The position numbers and the translations under genes are program-made. 64,000 nucleotides of DNA from the NCBI GenBank assembly GCA_964553045.1, contig CAZKJG010000006.1, positions 1 through 64,000 of the forward strand, given 5' to 3'. Each line of letters opens with the position of its first letter. Position 1 is the stretch's first letter. Of the stretch, positions 15,864 through 25,200 are shown in pieces. Below the pieces are notes generated by a model. That model had not been told where the DNA came from, made no database searches, and saw nothing but the letters and a program-made list of their open reading frames with translations. The stretch comes from JAWLEP01 sp964553045 (lineage in GTDB: Bacteria > Fermentibacterota > Fermentibacteria > Fermentibacterales > JCC-6).

Positions 15864-17531
15864 TCAGCGCACCACCGCGAACTTGCCCGTCCCCACGGTC
15901 TCCCCCTGGAAGAACCTGTAGAAGTAGACGCCGGAGGCAAGGTCGGACGCTCCGGAGTACTCCAGGGTGATCTCGCCCTGGCCCACGTTCCGGTACTCGG
16001 TGGTCTCCACATGTGCCCCGGCAGCGTCGAAGACCGCGAAGGATACGCTCTGGCCGGTGGACTGGAACTGCATGTACAGCGAGCCGAAGCTGGGCACGGG
16101 GTAGACGGCCAGCCCGCCGCCTTCGACCACCGAACCCGCCGATACGTCGGCGGTGAGCGGCGCGAAGGCCCGGTCGAGGAGCATGACCGTGCCGAAGGCG
16201 TTCAGGTCCAGGGCCACGTCGCCGGCCTGGCCGGCCGGAACTACCTCCAGGGTGCCCGCGTCCTCGTCGTAGAGGTAGCAGACCAGGTCCCCCAGCCCGC
16301 TGGTGGATGCCCGGAAGCTCCCCTCCCCCTGCTGGGGAAGCCGGTAGTAGAGACCCGAGTATCCGTTCAGCTCCCTGCCGGGGTCGCTGAAGGGCAGGTC
16401 TTCTATTGTGGCCGTGTAGTCCATTCCCGGCCGGTTGCCCGGCGAGCCCTGGTCGTAGTCGGATATGCTCAGGCCCTGGTAGCCCCACCTGCCGTCACCC
16501 ACCGAGGTGTCGTCTACGAAGTTGGCCAGCATCCAGTCCTCCAGCACGTCGGGAAGGCTGGGCCTGCTGCCCGTGGCGGACTCTATGGCGTCCTCGACTC
16601 CGTCAACGCCGCGCGGGGAGTTGTGCAGACAGCTGTAGATGAAGTCGTCCCCGCCGTAGTTCTCGTACAGGTAGGCGAAGAACAGGTAGCCGGCCCCGTA
16701 GCCGGCCACGAAACGCAGGTCGTCCGGGAAGGAGGTCCAGTTGATGGGGGTGACGCCGCCGGCCTCCAGGAAGGTCTCCACCTGGAAGGCGGGGTAGCCA
16801 CAGACGTAGGTACCGGTCTGCGCCTCGTTCTCTATGACCCACAGCTCCTCGCCGGCAAAGGGCTTTATGCCCCACTGGATGAGGTGTACAAGCTCGTGGC
16901 TGGCGGTGTACACCGCGTCGTAGGAATCGCTGGGGTAGCAGTCCAGGTAGAGCATCTCGCACTCGTTGGAGTGGCCGCCGTAGTAGAGCCAGGCCTCCTC
17001 GTCGGTGAACATGTTGTAGGGGGAGAAGTAGCCGGCGATGTACACCTGCGGCTCGGTGGAGGTGGAGTCGAAGCCGTCGCGGATGTCCAGCACCAGGAAG
17101 TACACCCGGGGGTCTCCGTCGATCTCGTCGGGGATCTCGCCGATGATCCCGGCCTCCGTCTCCACTATTCCCCCGCCGCCGGACGGGGTGCTGTCCTGCA
17201 GCGCCTCGGCCAGCTGGTCCACCGCCTCCTGGTCGTAGTGGACGCCCCACATGTCGTCCTCCACGAAGACGTAGGTGTCCTCACCCACGAAGCGGCAGGT
17301 GGCCGGCAGCTTGTAGAACTCCGGATACTGCCCGGTCTCGTCGCTGGCCCAGAACCAGATCCGGTCCCCCACCTCGTGGACCGACTTCTTGGTCGCCAGC
17401 GGCCCGGTGGGGGCGTAGGAGGGGTCGTGGGTCCTGGTTATCTCCATCACCTGCGGGTCGGTGAAGGTGCCGTCGATGGGAAGGCCGTTCTCCGGTACCG
17501 CCGTCAGGGCCAGCAGCAGCAGGCCCACCAT
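15864..17531 (-). CDS. Secreted HExxH metalloprotease with C-terminal sorting-type domain
   Basis: The protein (555 residues) has a short signal peptide (MVGLLLLALTAVP). Near residue 211 is the zinc motif SHELVHLIQW, followed about 15 residues later by ELWVIENEAQ, which could supply the third (Glu) ligand of a gluzincin. The arrangement recalls peptidase family M30 (hyicolysin-like). The C-terminal 80 residues (VYPVPSFG, FAVFDAAGAHV, SGVYFYRFFQGE..GKFAVVR) match the pattern of type IX secretion sorting domains. It overlaps the DUF5683 gene stop (TGATG). Probably an extracellular or surface protease; the exact family is uncertain. Confidence 0.72.
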   Translation of the reverse strand: MVGLLLLALTAVPENGLPIDGTFTDPQVMEITRTHDPSYAPTGPLATKKSVHEVGDRIWFWASDETGQYPEFYKLPATCRFVGEDTYVFVEDDMWGVHYDQEAVDQLAEALQDSTPSGGGGIVETEAGIIGEIPDEIDGDPRVYFLVLDIRDGFDSTSTEPQVYIAGYFSPYNMFTDEEAWLYYGGHSNECEMLYLDCYPSDSYDAVYTASHELVHLIQWGIKPFAGEELWVIENEAQTGTYVCGYPAFQVETFLEAGGVTPINWTSFPDDLRFVAGYGAGYLFFAYLYENYGGDDFIYSCLHNSPRGVDGVEDAIESATGSRPSLPDVLEDWMLANFVDDTSVGDGRWGYQGLSISDYDQGSPGNRPGMDYTATIEDLPFSDPGRELNGYSGLYYRLPQQGEGSFRASTSGLGDLVCYLYDEDAGTLEVVPAGQAGDVALDLNAFGTVMLLDRAFAPLTADVSAGSVVEGGGLAVYPVPSFGSLYMQFQSTGQSVSFAVFDAAGAHVETTEYRNVGQGEITLEYSGASDLASGVYFYRFFQGETVGTGKFAVVR

Positions 17532-18187
17532 CAGAACCTCACCCCCATCGTGAACTGAACCGCAGACAGGTCTCCGGTGCGGGGGAAATCCATCTCGGTG
17601 TAGAGGCCGGGCGAGGTCATGTCGTCCAGAAGGGCCGCGTCAATGGCGCTTACCGCCCTGTTGACCAGGGCGAATCCCGCTATGTAGACGGCCCGCCGGC
17701 TCCAGTTGCGGCTGTCCTTCAGCCTGTCGTAGAAGTGCTCCCTGGCCGCCTCGGAGGCCCAGCTCCAGCCGTCGCTGCCGTAGCGGGCGTGATTATCGTA
17801 GTACTCCCTCTGGGCGTCGGGGTCGTCGGGGTAGTAGTAGCGGGCCAGGCTTCGAATGTAGTCGTTGTACTCGGCGCTGGAGGAGAAGTCGGCCAGGTCG
17901 TCCAGGAACTGGGTGCTGCGGCCGTCGGCGTCGATTCCGGCCTCCGCCATTGCCAGGGAGACGTAGTCGTCGCGACTCCACGAGCTCTCCAGCCAGGAGA
18001 GCCCGGCTCCCAGCCAGGTCACCGCCTCCACCCCCATGAATACGTAGCCCCTGGTCCGGTGGCCCAGCGAGTGCTGGCCCCACCCCGGAAGCAGGGCGGA
18101 CTTCATGAGTGCGGTGCGGTTGGCCGGAACGGCGCCGGCCGCCGAGAACGCCGCCAGTATCAGAAGCAGTGCGCTGCGTGCTCTCAT
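17531..18187 (-). CDS. DUF5683-type envelope protein
   Basis: A 218-residue protein with a signal sequence (RARSALLLILAAFSAAGAV) and the hallmark KSALLPGWGQ with a following GYVFMGVEA hydrophobic segment. A second hydrophobic stretch carries the VNRAVSAIDA motif near the end. These are the marks of the DUF5683 family, common in FCB-group genomes. The middle region is rich in Tyr/Asp and probably periplasmic. The molecular role is unknown. ATG 18187 is preferred over the upstream TTG because GGGTG precedes it. It lies nine bases after the M6 protease gene. Confidence 0.7.
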   Translation of the reverse strand: MRARSALLLILAAFSAAGAVPANRTALMKSALLPGWGQHSLGHRTRGYVFMGVEAVTWLGAGLSWLESSWSRDDYVSLAMAEAGIDADGRSTQFLDDLADFSSSAEYNDYIRSLARYYYPDDPDAQREYYDNHARYGSDGWSWASEAAREHFYDRLKDSRNWSRRAVYIAGFALVNRAVSAIDAALLDDMTSPGLYTEMDFPRTGDLSAVQFTMGVRF

Positions 18188-18196
18188 ATCACCCAA

Positions 18197-21028
18197 TCAG
18201 TTGACCACGGCGGCTTCGAAGAGCTCCCTCTCGGTGGTGCCGCCCCAGCTCAGCTCGAGGCTTACGAAGTAAAGGCCGGGCGCAAGACCGGAGGCGTCCC
18301 ACTCCACCTCCCAGGGCAGCCCGCCCGGAGCGCTGCCCCGAAAGCGGTCCACCAGCTGGCCGGCCACGCTGAACACCCGAATCGTGAAGTCGCTGTCGGT
18401 GCCCGGCCGGAAGCGTATGGTGCCGGTGCCGTGCTGCACGGGATTGGGGTAGACGTAGAAGCTGCCCTCGGCCAGTCCTCCCCCGGAGGACTCCATCTGG
18501 GGAAGGAGGTCGGGCCACCAGCAGCGTTCGCCGCCGCGGTCCATGCCCGTGTGCCATCCCTGGGGAGAGAGTCCGGTCTCCCAGCAGGAGACAAAGCCGC
18601 CGCGGTCCGCCGCCAGAACCTCATGGGCGCCGTCGTCGTCCAGATCCCAGAGGATGGGCCTTCCCAGGGGGCCGTCGCCGGTGGAGAGCGGGAAGGGCCA
18701 TTCCTGCGAGCCTGCTGCATCGGGGGCCAGCAGGCGGCCGTCACCCACCGAGAACAGGGCCAGGCCGCTTCCGCCGACTCCGGTATCTGCGGGATCGAAC
18801 CCGTAATCCAGCGTGTCCCGCTGCAGGCACAGGGGCCAGTCGGAGAGTGTCGAGCCGGAAGCGGTAACGGCCCACACTCCGCCCTCCACGTCTACAACGG
18901 TCTCCAGCCTGCCGTCGCCGTCGATGTCGGCCGGCCAGGGCGCGCCCTGCGCCGCGCCGGGAAGGGATGCCGGGAACCCCGGCATGGGGCCGCCGTCGGC
19001 GGAGTAGGCCCAGACACGGCCTCCGGCCAGCACCACCACGTCGGTGGTGCCGTCACGGTCGATGTCGGCGCAGAAGGGCGGGGCCTCGACCTCCAGGCCC
19101 GGGCGCACGGGCCAGCCGTCCATCGGCTGCCCGAACAGGTCCAGCAGCCTGATCCTGCCCTCGCCGGTGGCCACGACGAGACCGAAGGGCTCCTCCGGCC
19201 AGACGGCGATTCCGGCCACCGGGGCGTCGAAGCTTCGGGGCCATCCGTCCAGGCTGGAGCCGCCCGCGTCCAGCACGTGTACGCGCCAGTCGTCCGTGGA
19301 GACGGCTACGAGACCCAGCCTCTCGCTGAGCAGCGCCTGAACGGGCTCGGCGCCCAGGTCCGCCGGCCATCCGGCCGGCTGGGTACCGTCCCAGCGCAGC
19401 AGCTGCAGCTCTCCGCCCTCCCTGGCCAGCAGCAGCATCTCCTCTCCCTGCCCGGGGTCTGCGGCCCGAAGGTCTGTGTGGGCGTTGAGGCCCACCGGCC
19501 GGGAGTCCGAGGCGTCGGGAAGCCAGGCCCGGCTGACTCCGGCGGCCTCGGTGAGCACCACCCGGAGCCCTTCGGGGGTAACCCAGAGCAGAGGCTGCTG
19601 GGACAGCGGGTCGACCCGTAGCGGCCAGCCGTCCTCTATCCAGGACCGGGACACGGAGACGTCCATGTCGTTGCCGGAGGAGTCCAGCACGTCCACCTCG
19701 ACTCCGGTGTTGCCACCCCAGCTGGTGGCGCTGGCCGGTTCGGTCTGCGGGCCGAAGAGCCAGGCGTAGCCGCCGCGGAACCAGGGGTCGTACTCGCTTC
19801 CTTCCACGCCGTATATGCTGGGCGGGGAGTAGTCGAAGTCCTGGATGCCGTCGGCCTCCTCCAGGTCGACGCCCCGGTGAGAGTCATCGGCGTTGACCGT
19901 GTTCGAGGGGCGGTTGCGGGCGATGACCCCCTGGTCTATGTGCCAGATGAGAACCCCCGAACCCGGAAGTCCCCAGTCCCTCTCGCCCTCGTCGTTCATC
20001 CCGTCGCCGTCGGGGTCCCTCTGCCGGTTCTCCAGCAGCAGGTACTCCGAGCCCGAGAGGGGGACCTTCAGGACGGTGTCGGCGTAAGCGTGGGACAGGG
20101 TGGCCGGGTCCGCGCTCTCCGTCTCCCGCACCGGCGTCCATCCCAGGTCAACCCTCGACCAGGCGCAGGGGGCCGACGGCCAGTAGCCGCTGTCCATCCA
20201 CTGCCCGTAGCCCATCAGGCCCCAGCCCCCTATTCCCACGGTGCCGGTATAGGTGTTGTAGAGGTCGGGCAGGCCCATCTGATGGCCGAACTCGTGGCAC
20301 AGCGTGCCCAGTACGCCGAAGCCGTATCCGTCCTGGGACTCCTGCTCGGGGATGATGCTGCCGTTGGCCACCAGGACACCGTCGTCGGTGGGTATTCCGC
20401 CGAAGTCGCTTCCGGCATCCGGCAGGTAGTTCTGCATGTCATTGAGCCTGACGAATATGGAGGATATGTCCTTGGGGCTGTCGTAGAGAACGTCCGCCTC
20501 CTGGCCGGCCCCGGCATGGGCCAGGACCACGGCGTCGAACTGCGAGTAGTCCACGTCGGCATCCGCGGCAGCCACCCCGTCGTAGAAGAGCTGCACCGTC
20601 CAGCGCATCCAGTCCTCGTCGCGGCCGTAGTACCCCATCTGATGCGGCAGCGTATAGCTTTCCTCGGCCCCGGCCGGGAAGACCTCCCACTCGATGCTCA
20701 GCGCGCCCCCGCTCACCGCACGGAAGTAGTCGGCCATGTCGGAGGCCAGGCCGTCGAAGTAGTCGCGGTCGTGGGGCTCGCTGGGCGAGAGGTCGAAGCG
20801 GCCGTCCCCGGTGGTGGAATCGGTGAAGTCCTCCAGGAACTGCACCCGGATGAAGACCACCCGAACGGTGGTGTCGGCCAGGCTGGAGACGGCCTCGCCG
20901 CTGGCGGCGTCGACCACGGCCGGCCCCTCCGCCGGACCCTCGTTCAGGGGGGGTATGGCGTCGGGCACCAGGGGCGCGGCGGCGTAGACCACCGTGCACA
21001 GTGAGAGCAGACCGAGGACCTGCCGCAT
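18197..21028 (-). CDS. Secreted M6-family (immune inhibitor A-like) metalloprotease
   Basis: 943 residues. Domains in order: signal peptide; M6 protease domain (about residues 50-420) with the zinc motif HEFGHQMGLPDLY near residue 242 and the GGWGLMGYG Met-turn-like segment; a long middle region of WPxxLxxxxxxxPxxxDxDGDG repeats like FG-GAP/VCBS propellers; and a C-terminal beta domain (YPNPVQHGTGTIRF, LAPGLYFVSLEL) of the sorting type. M6 enzymes degrade extracellular protein. The start is one base after the porV stop. It is a likely client of the PorV/PorU-like export system encoded beside it. Confidence 0.88.
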   Translation of the reverse strand: MRQVLGLLSLCTVVYAAAPLVPDAIPPLNEGPAEGPAVVDAASGEAVSSLADTTVRVVFIRVQFLEDFTDSTTGDGRFDLSPSEPHDRDYFDGLASDMADYFRAVSGGALSIEWEVFPAGAEESYTLPHQMGYYGRDEDWMRWTVQLFYDGVAAADADVDYSQFDAVVLAHAGAGQEADVLYDSPKDISSIFVRLNDMQNYLPDAGSDFGGIPTDDGVLVANGSIIPEQESQDGYGFGVLGTLCHEFGHQMGLPDLYNTYTGTVGIGGWGLMGYGQWMDSGYWPSAPCAWSRVDLGWTPVRETESADPATLSHAYADTVLKVPLSGSEYLLLENRQRDPDGDGMNDEGERDWGLPGSGVLIWHIDQGVIARNRPSNTVNADDSHRGVDLEEADGIQDFDYSPPSIYGVEGSEYDPWFRGGYAWLFGPQTEPASATSWGGNTGVEVDVLDSSGNDMDVSVSRSWIEDGWPLRVDPLSQQPLLWVTPEGLRVVLTEAAGVSRAWLPDASDSRPVGLNAHTDLRAADPGQGEEMLLLAREGGELQLLRWDGTQPAGWPADLGAEPVQALLSERLGLVAVSTDDWRVHVLDAGGSSLDGWPRSFDAPVAGIAVWPEEPFGLVVATGEGRIRLLDLFGQPMDGWPVRPGLEVEAPPFCADIDRDGTTDVVVLAGGRVWAYSADGGPMPGFPASLPGAAQGAPWPADIDGDGRLETVVDVEGGVWAVTASGSTLSDWPLCLQRDTLDYGFDPADTGVGGSGLALFSVGDGRLLAPDAAGSQEWPFPLSTGDGPLGRPILWDLDDDGAHEVLAADRGGFVSCWETGLSPQGWHTGMDRGGERCWWPDLLPQMESSGGGLAEGSFYVYPNPVQHGTGTIRFRPGTDSDFTIRVFSVAGQLVDRFRGSAPGGLPWEVEWDASGLAPGLYFVSLELSWGGTTERELFEAAVVN

Positions 21029-21029
21029 A

Positions 21030-22040
21030 CTAGAAGGCGACCGACAGAGAGTACTTCTGGTTGTACTTTCCCTGGCTCTGAAGACTGGACTCCACCGGTA
21101 TGAACGCCATGTCCAGCTGGAAGTTGGAGTACCGGATGCCGGCTCCGAATGTGGCGCCGGAGATGGTGGACTCGCCCTCGGTGTCGTGGCTGTAGCCCAT
21201 CCTCAGGCCGATCAGATCGTAGTACCAGTACTCGGCCCCCATGCCCCACTTGTTCTCGCCGAACTCCTCGCTGAGTCCGTCCTCCACGCTGGTCAGCAGC
21301 TTGCTGTAGTCCGCCGCAATGCGCAGGCGGCTTATCTGCTCGTCAAACGGTGTGTAGGCCATTCCGGCCCTGATGGTCCGGGGAAGCGGGTTGCCCTCGG
21401 ACTCGCCACCGTAGCTCATGTCCGGCCCCAGGTTCGAGAGGGCCGCGCCCACGGCGAAGTCCCCCCAGCTCTCCAGGCCCAGGTCCTCCATGGGTACCCG
21501 GTAGAGGACTCCGGCGTCTGCCGCGAAGGACGTACCCTTTCCCTCGTCCTCGTAGTAGAGGTGGTCGTAGATGAACTTCAGCCCCAGTCCGACGCCCACC
21601 CCCGGCGCCACCTCGGTGCCGAAGGAGCCGGTGAAGGCCACTCCGTAGGTGTAGAACGTCCCTATGGGCTCCGGGTCGCCCTCCTGCGTCTCCTGCTGCT
21701 CTCCCATGGACATGAAGGTGATGTTGCCGCCCACGCCGCCCCATCCCTCCAGCTGCCCGGCGTAACCCAGGTACTCGAAGTAGAGGTCGTCGGCCAGCTG
21801 ACGGAGCCAGGGGGAGTGCTGGAAGTGTATCTCGTTCTTCTGCTTCACGAAGGCCAGACCCGCCGGGTTCCAGTAGGAGGCGGTTGCGTCGTCGGCCACG
21901 GCCACGAACGCCTCGCCCATGCCGTTGGAGCGGGCTCCCGGGGTTATGTTCAACCAGATCACGCTGGCGCTGGAGGCCGCCGCCGGCACCGCGGTGGCCA
22001 GTATCAGCGCCGCTGCCAATATCTTCGCTGCTGGGTTCAT
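21030..22040 (-). CDS. porV: PorV/PorQ-family outer-membrane protein
   Basis: This 336-residue beta-barrel of the FadL-like PorV family has a signal peptide (AKILAAALILATAVPAAASS) and the family N-terminus (LNITPGARSNGMGEAFVAVADDA, YWNPAGLA). Strands alternate to the C-terminal YSLSVAF with terminal Phe. In Porphyromonas, PorV shuttles cargo from the type IX translocon to the PorU sortase. Here it heads an operon of secreted proteases and sits 188 bases downstream of two PorU-like genes. GGAGGA lies eight bases before ATG 22040; an earlier in-frame start lacks a ribosome site. The symbol reflects family, not proven orthology. Confidence 0.85.
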   Translation of the reverse strand: MNPAAKILAAALILATAVPAAASSASVIWLNITPGARSNGMGEAFVAVADDATASYWNPAGLAFVKQKNEIHFQHSPWLRQLADDLYFEYLGYAGQLEGWGGVGGNITFMSMGEQQETQEGDPEPIGTFYTYGVAFTGSFGTEVAPGVGVGLGLKFIYDHLYYEDEGKGTSFAADAGVLYRVPMEDLGLESWGDFAVGAALSNLGPDMSYGGESEGNPLPRTIRAGMAYTPFDEQISRLRIAADYSKLLTSVEDGLSEEFGENKWGMGAEYWYYDLIGLRMGYSHDTEGESTISGATFGAGIRYSNFQLDMAFIPVESSLQSQGKYNQKYSLSVAF

Positions 22041-22105
22041 GCTTGTGGTCCTCCTGCCAGTGTTTCCATCAGGCGGCCCTTCGAAAGGGCCGGCCCGGAG
22101 ATGGG

Positions 22106-22152
22106 CAAACCTCAAGGTTTGGCAATATATGAATCAGTCCGTCGCCTGTCGT
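22106..22152 (-). promoter_or_regulatory. Probable promoter and operator-like inverted repeat upstream of porV
   Basis: On the minus strand ACGACA (22152-22147), 17 bases, then TATATT (22129-22124) make a plausible promoter. Just downstream, over the likely start site, is the perfect inverted repeat CAAACCT-CA-AGGTTTG (22106-22121). A GGCCCTT/AAGGGCC hairpin in the leader (around 22076-22092) could add post-transcriptional control. Confidence 0.45.
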
Positions 22153-22228
22153 CTTCTCCGATTGCTCCACGGTTGGAATATACCCTGCACCGGCTTTCCG
22201 GTTCCTCCCGGGGTCCGATGCCGGCCGG

Positions 22229-25200
22229 TCACCGCCGCACCACTGCCAGCACCCCGGTATGGGAGGAGGAGTTGTCGGCGCCGTCGAGCTCCTCGGCCCG
22301 AAGCACGTATATGTAGCTTCCGCTGGCCACCGGGTCGCCGTCGTCGTCCCGGCCGTCCCACCACAGCTGGTTGCGGCCGGCATCGGAGGGGATCCCCGTC
22401 CTCAGCAGCACCCGCCGGCCGGAGGCCGTGTACAGCGCCAGCCGGACGTATCCGGGCCCGGTCTGGGTCCAGTTTATGGAGGTGCCGCCCGAGCAGGGAT
22501 TGGGGTAGGCGAAGACCCCGCTCAGCCCGGCGCCATGGGAGTCCACCACGGTGATGGCCATCTCGCTGTAGGAGATGTTGTTCAGGCCGTCGGCCGCCCG
22601 AAGGCGCAGAGCGTGCTCCCCCGGCTGGAGGTTGGAGAGGGGCACCTCGAGCCTGCCGGTGGTGGAACTTCCCGGCAGGTAGTCGAAGTACCTGGCCACC
22701 GGCCGCGGGTCATCGTCCACGTAGAGGATGAGCTGTCGGCCGGGCTCGGAGAGCAGGTTTATGCCGGAGCTGTCGAAGAGCTCCGCCTCCAGCACCACGT
22801 CGCCCCCCACCTGGGGGTGGGCCACGCCGCGGAATCCCCGAATCCACATCTCCATCTCCGGCCCCACGCTGTCGGAGTCCGAGGGCGTGCCTGTCCCCAG
22901 GCTCTCCGGGTAGAGGAAGCCCAGCGATCCCCGGCCGTCGGGGAGGAAGAGCTGCACCCTGGCCCTGCTTCCCGTGTCGGCGTCGAGGGGTACGAACATC
23001 GAGAGGTCCAGCTCGCCGGAGGGCGCGCTTCCGCTGAAGAACGCCCTCGCTGACGCCACTCCCGAAAGCGGGAGCCGATGGCGGAAGGGCGAGATATAGG
23101 GGATGGTGTCGTTCTCCACGGCGGTTACGTAGGTGTCGGGCCGGGCCGATTCGAAGGCCAGCACGGAGACCAGCCCGGTGCCGGGTACCGACCCTTCCAG
23201 CGAGGCGGTCTCGCCGGTGAGGAGCTCGGAGAGTGTCACCGTCCCCATGTCCTCGGGCACCGCGGGTGTCAGCGTGCCGTCTCCGAAGAGGATGTACTGC
23301 CTGGTGGTGGAGGCGTAGCCCGTCTCCAGCTTGGCCTGAAGGAGGCAGAGGTCGAAGGGCAGCGGGTCTTCGGCCAGCATCAGCTCGGCCTGGTTCATCA
23401 GCAGGTCCCGGTTGCCGGAGGCCCCGGTGCCCCCCACGGCGCCGGAGCTGACTACCGAGCCACCGTTGGCCACGGTCACCGTTGCCTGGGCGATGCAGCT
23501 GCGGTCGGGCTTGTAGAACTCGCCCACGTGACAGGACCCGAAAAAGGCGTAGGGCAGCCGCCGGCCGTTCTGCAGCAGATCGACGTCCTCGAGGAAGAAG
23601 AAGCCCTCGTCGCAGATCTGGTCGTGTGCCCCGTGGCCCAGGAAGCCCACCATGATGGCGCCCAGGTTCCACTGGTCGATGAAGTCCTGGCGGGCCTCGG
23701 GCTTGCGCCACTGCTCGTTCCAGTCGAAGAAGATCTCGTAGCACTTCACGGGCAGGTAGCGGTCGGGGACGCTCTCGGTCATCACCTGCTCGGTGTACGC
23801 GGTATGGTACCACTGATGGTAGGTGGGGCCATCCGGGTATCGCTCGTCGTCGGCGGCCCCGATCACCCGGCCCTGCCAGGCGCCGGCCGCCTCGCCGGAC
23901 CGGTAGCCCAGGCTCTTCTCCACTATCACGGCCAGCTCCTGGGAGTCCAGCACGCAGAGGCGGGACATGGCCAGCTGGGGAACCGAAGAGCCCTCCAGCT
24001 CGGCGAACCGGTCGTCGTAGGGGTAGGACGCCGAACCGTAGGCCACGGGCACGTAGCAGGGCTCGTCGGTGCCGAAGCCCCGCATGTCGTAGTTGCCGGA
24101 CCCCACCAGCACCACCTCCAGCGGCTGCGGGTCCCAGGTTTCCATGGCCCAGTTCAGGAAGGCCCTTACGGCCTCGGGGTCCCGGGGGCCGCCGTTGAAC
24201 TCCTGGTATATCTCCCGCATGGTCACGAAGGCGGTGGGCACCCCGGACCGGGCAAGGGGCAGCGCCCCGTCCAGAAAGTCCTCGTGACAGACGAACACCC
24301 GTTCCGCCCCGTCCAGGGTACCCATTACGCGACCGGGGCTCCTGCGGTCGACGGACGCAGGCGACAGCAGGTCGGCCCCAGTTGATATCCATACCGACCG
24401 CGGGGTCCTCAACTCCCCCACGTCCAGCTCGAAGGAGGCGGGGTCGGAAGTGCTGACCAGGCTGGCGGTGGAGTCCTCCTCCACGAACAGAACGTAGGCC
24501 TCGTCCAGGTCCCCCTGCCAGGTGAAGCGCCTGCGGCCCTCCTCCGGGAACCAGGCCAGAGGGACATAGAGCTGGCCCTGGTCGTGGTAGGTGGACCAGG
24601 GATGGGCCTCCATCCAGTCCACGTAGTACTCGTCGTCGCCGCTCTCCCTCCAGACCTTGACAGAGAGCATGGAGGGCTGAGGGGAGAAGTTGCCGGCGGG
24701 CACCTCCAGCACCCGGCCCACGCCGATGTCCATGACGGTGTCGGCCAGCAGCTCGCCGTTGAGGTAGACCTCGGCCCCCATCTCGTCCTGTCTGCCCTTC
24801 AGGTCCGCGACGAAGGACACCCGCACGGTACCCGTGCCGGTCGCGCCCGGGGTCTGCAGGGGCTCCTCCAGCCAGGCGGGCTGGCTTCCGTAGACCTTGA
24901 GCCAGGCCCACCAGCTGGGAGCATCCTCGCGAAGCCAGAAGTACTCCCTTTCCAGGTGTACTCTCGCGGGAAAGGTGTCCGGCATGGCCGGCGCGCCGGT
25001 GAGGCCGCCGTCCAGGGTATCCATCCTGGCGCCCTCCTCGCCGCCCCAGGTCAGCCAGTAGCTGTTGCGGTGATCCCAGCGGCTGGTGTAGTGGTCGGAG
25101 TGGGTTTCCCCATCCGGCTCCCACCAGGAGAGGCCGGTGCCGAAGAATACCAGGCTGTCCGCGGAGTCGAAGACGCCGTCACCCCCGTCCCGGACCAGGA

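Noticed and set aside
15006..17558. An 850-codon open frame on the plus strand
   Set aside because: It lies antisense to four overlapping genes with clear signal peptides and domains. Long antisense frames are expected at this GC content, and the translation is low-complexity Gly/Arg/His-rich.
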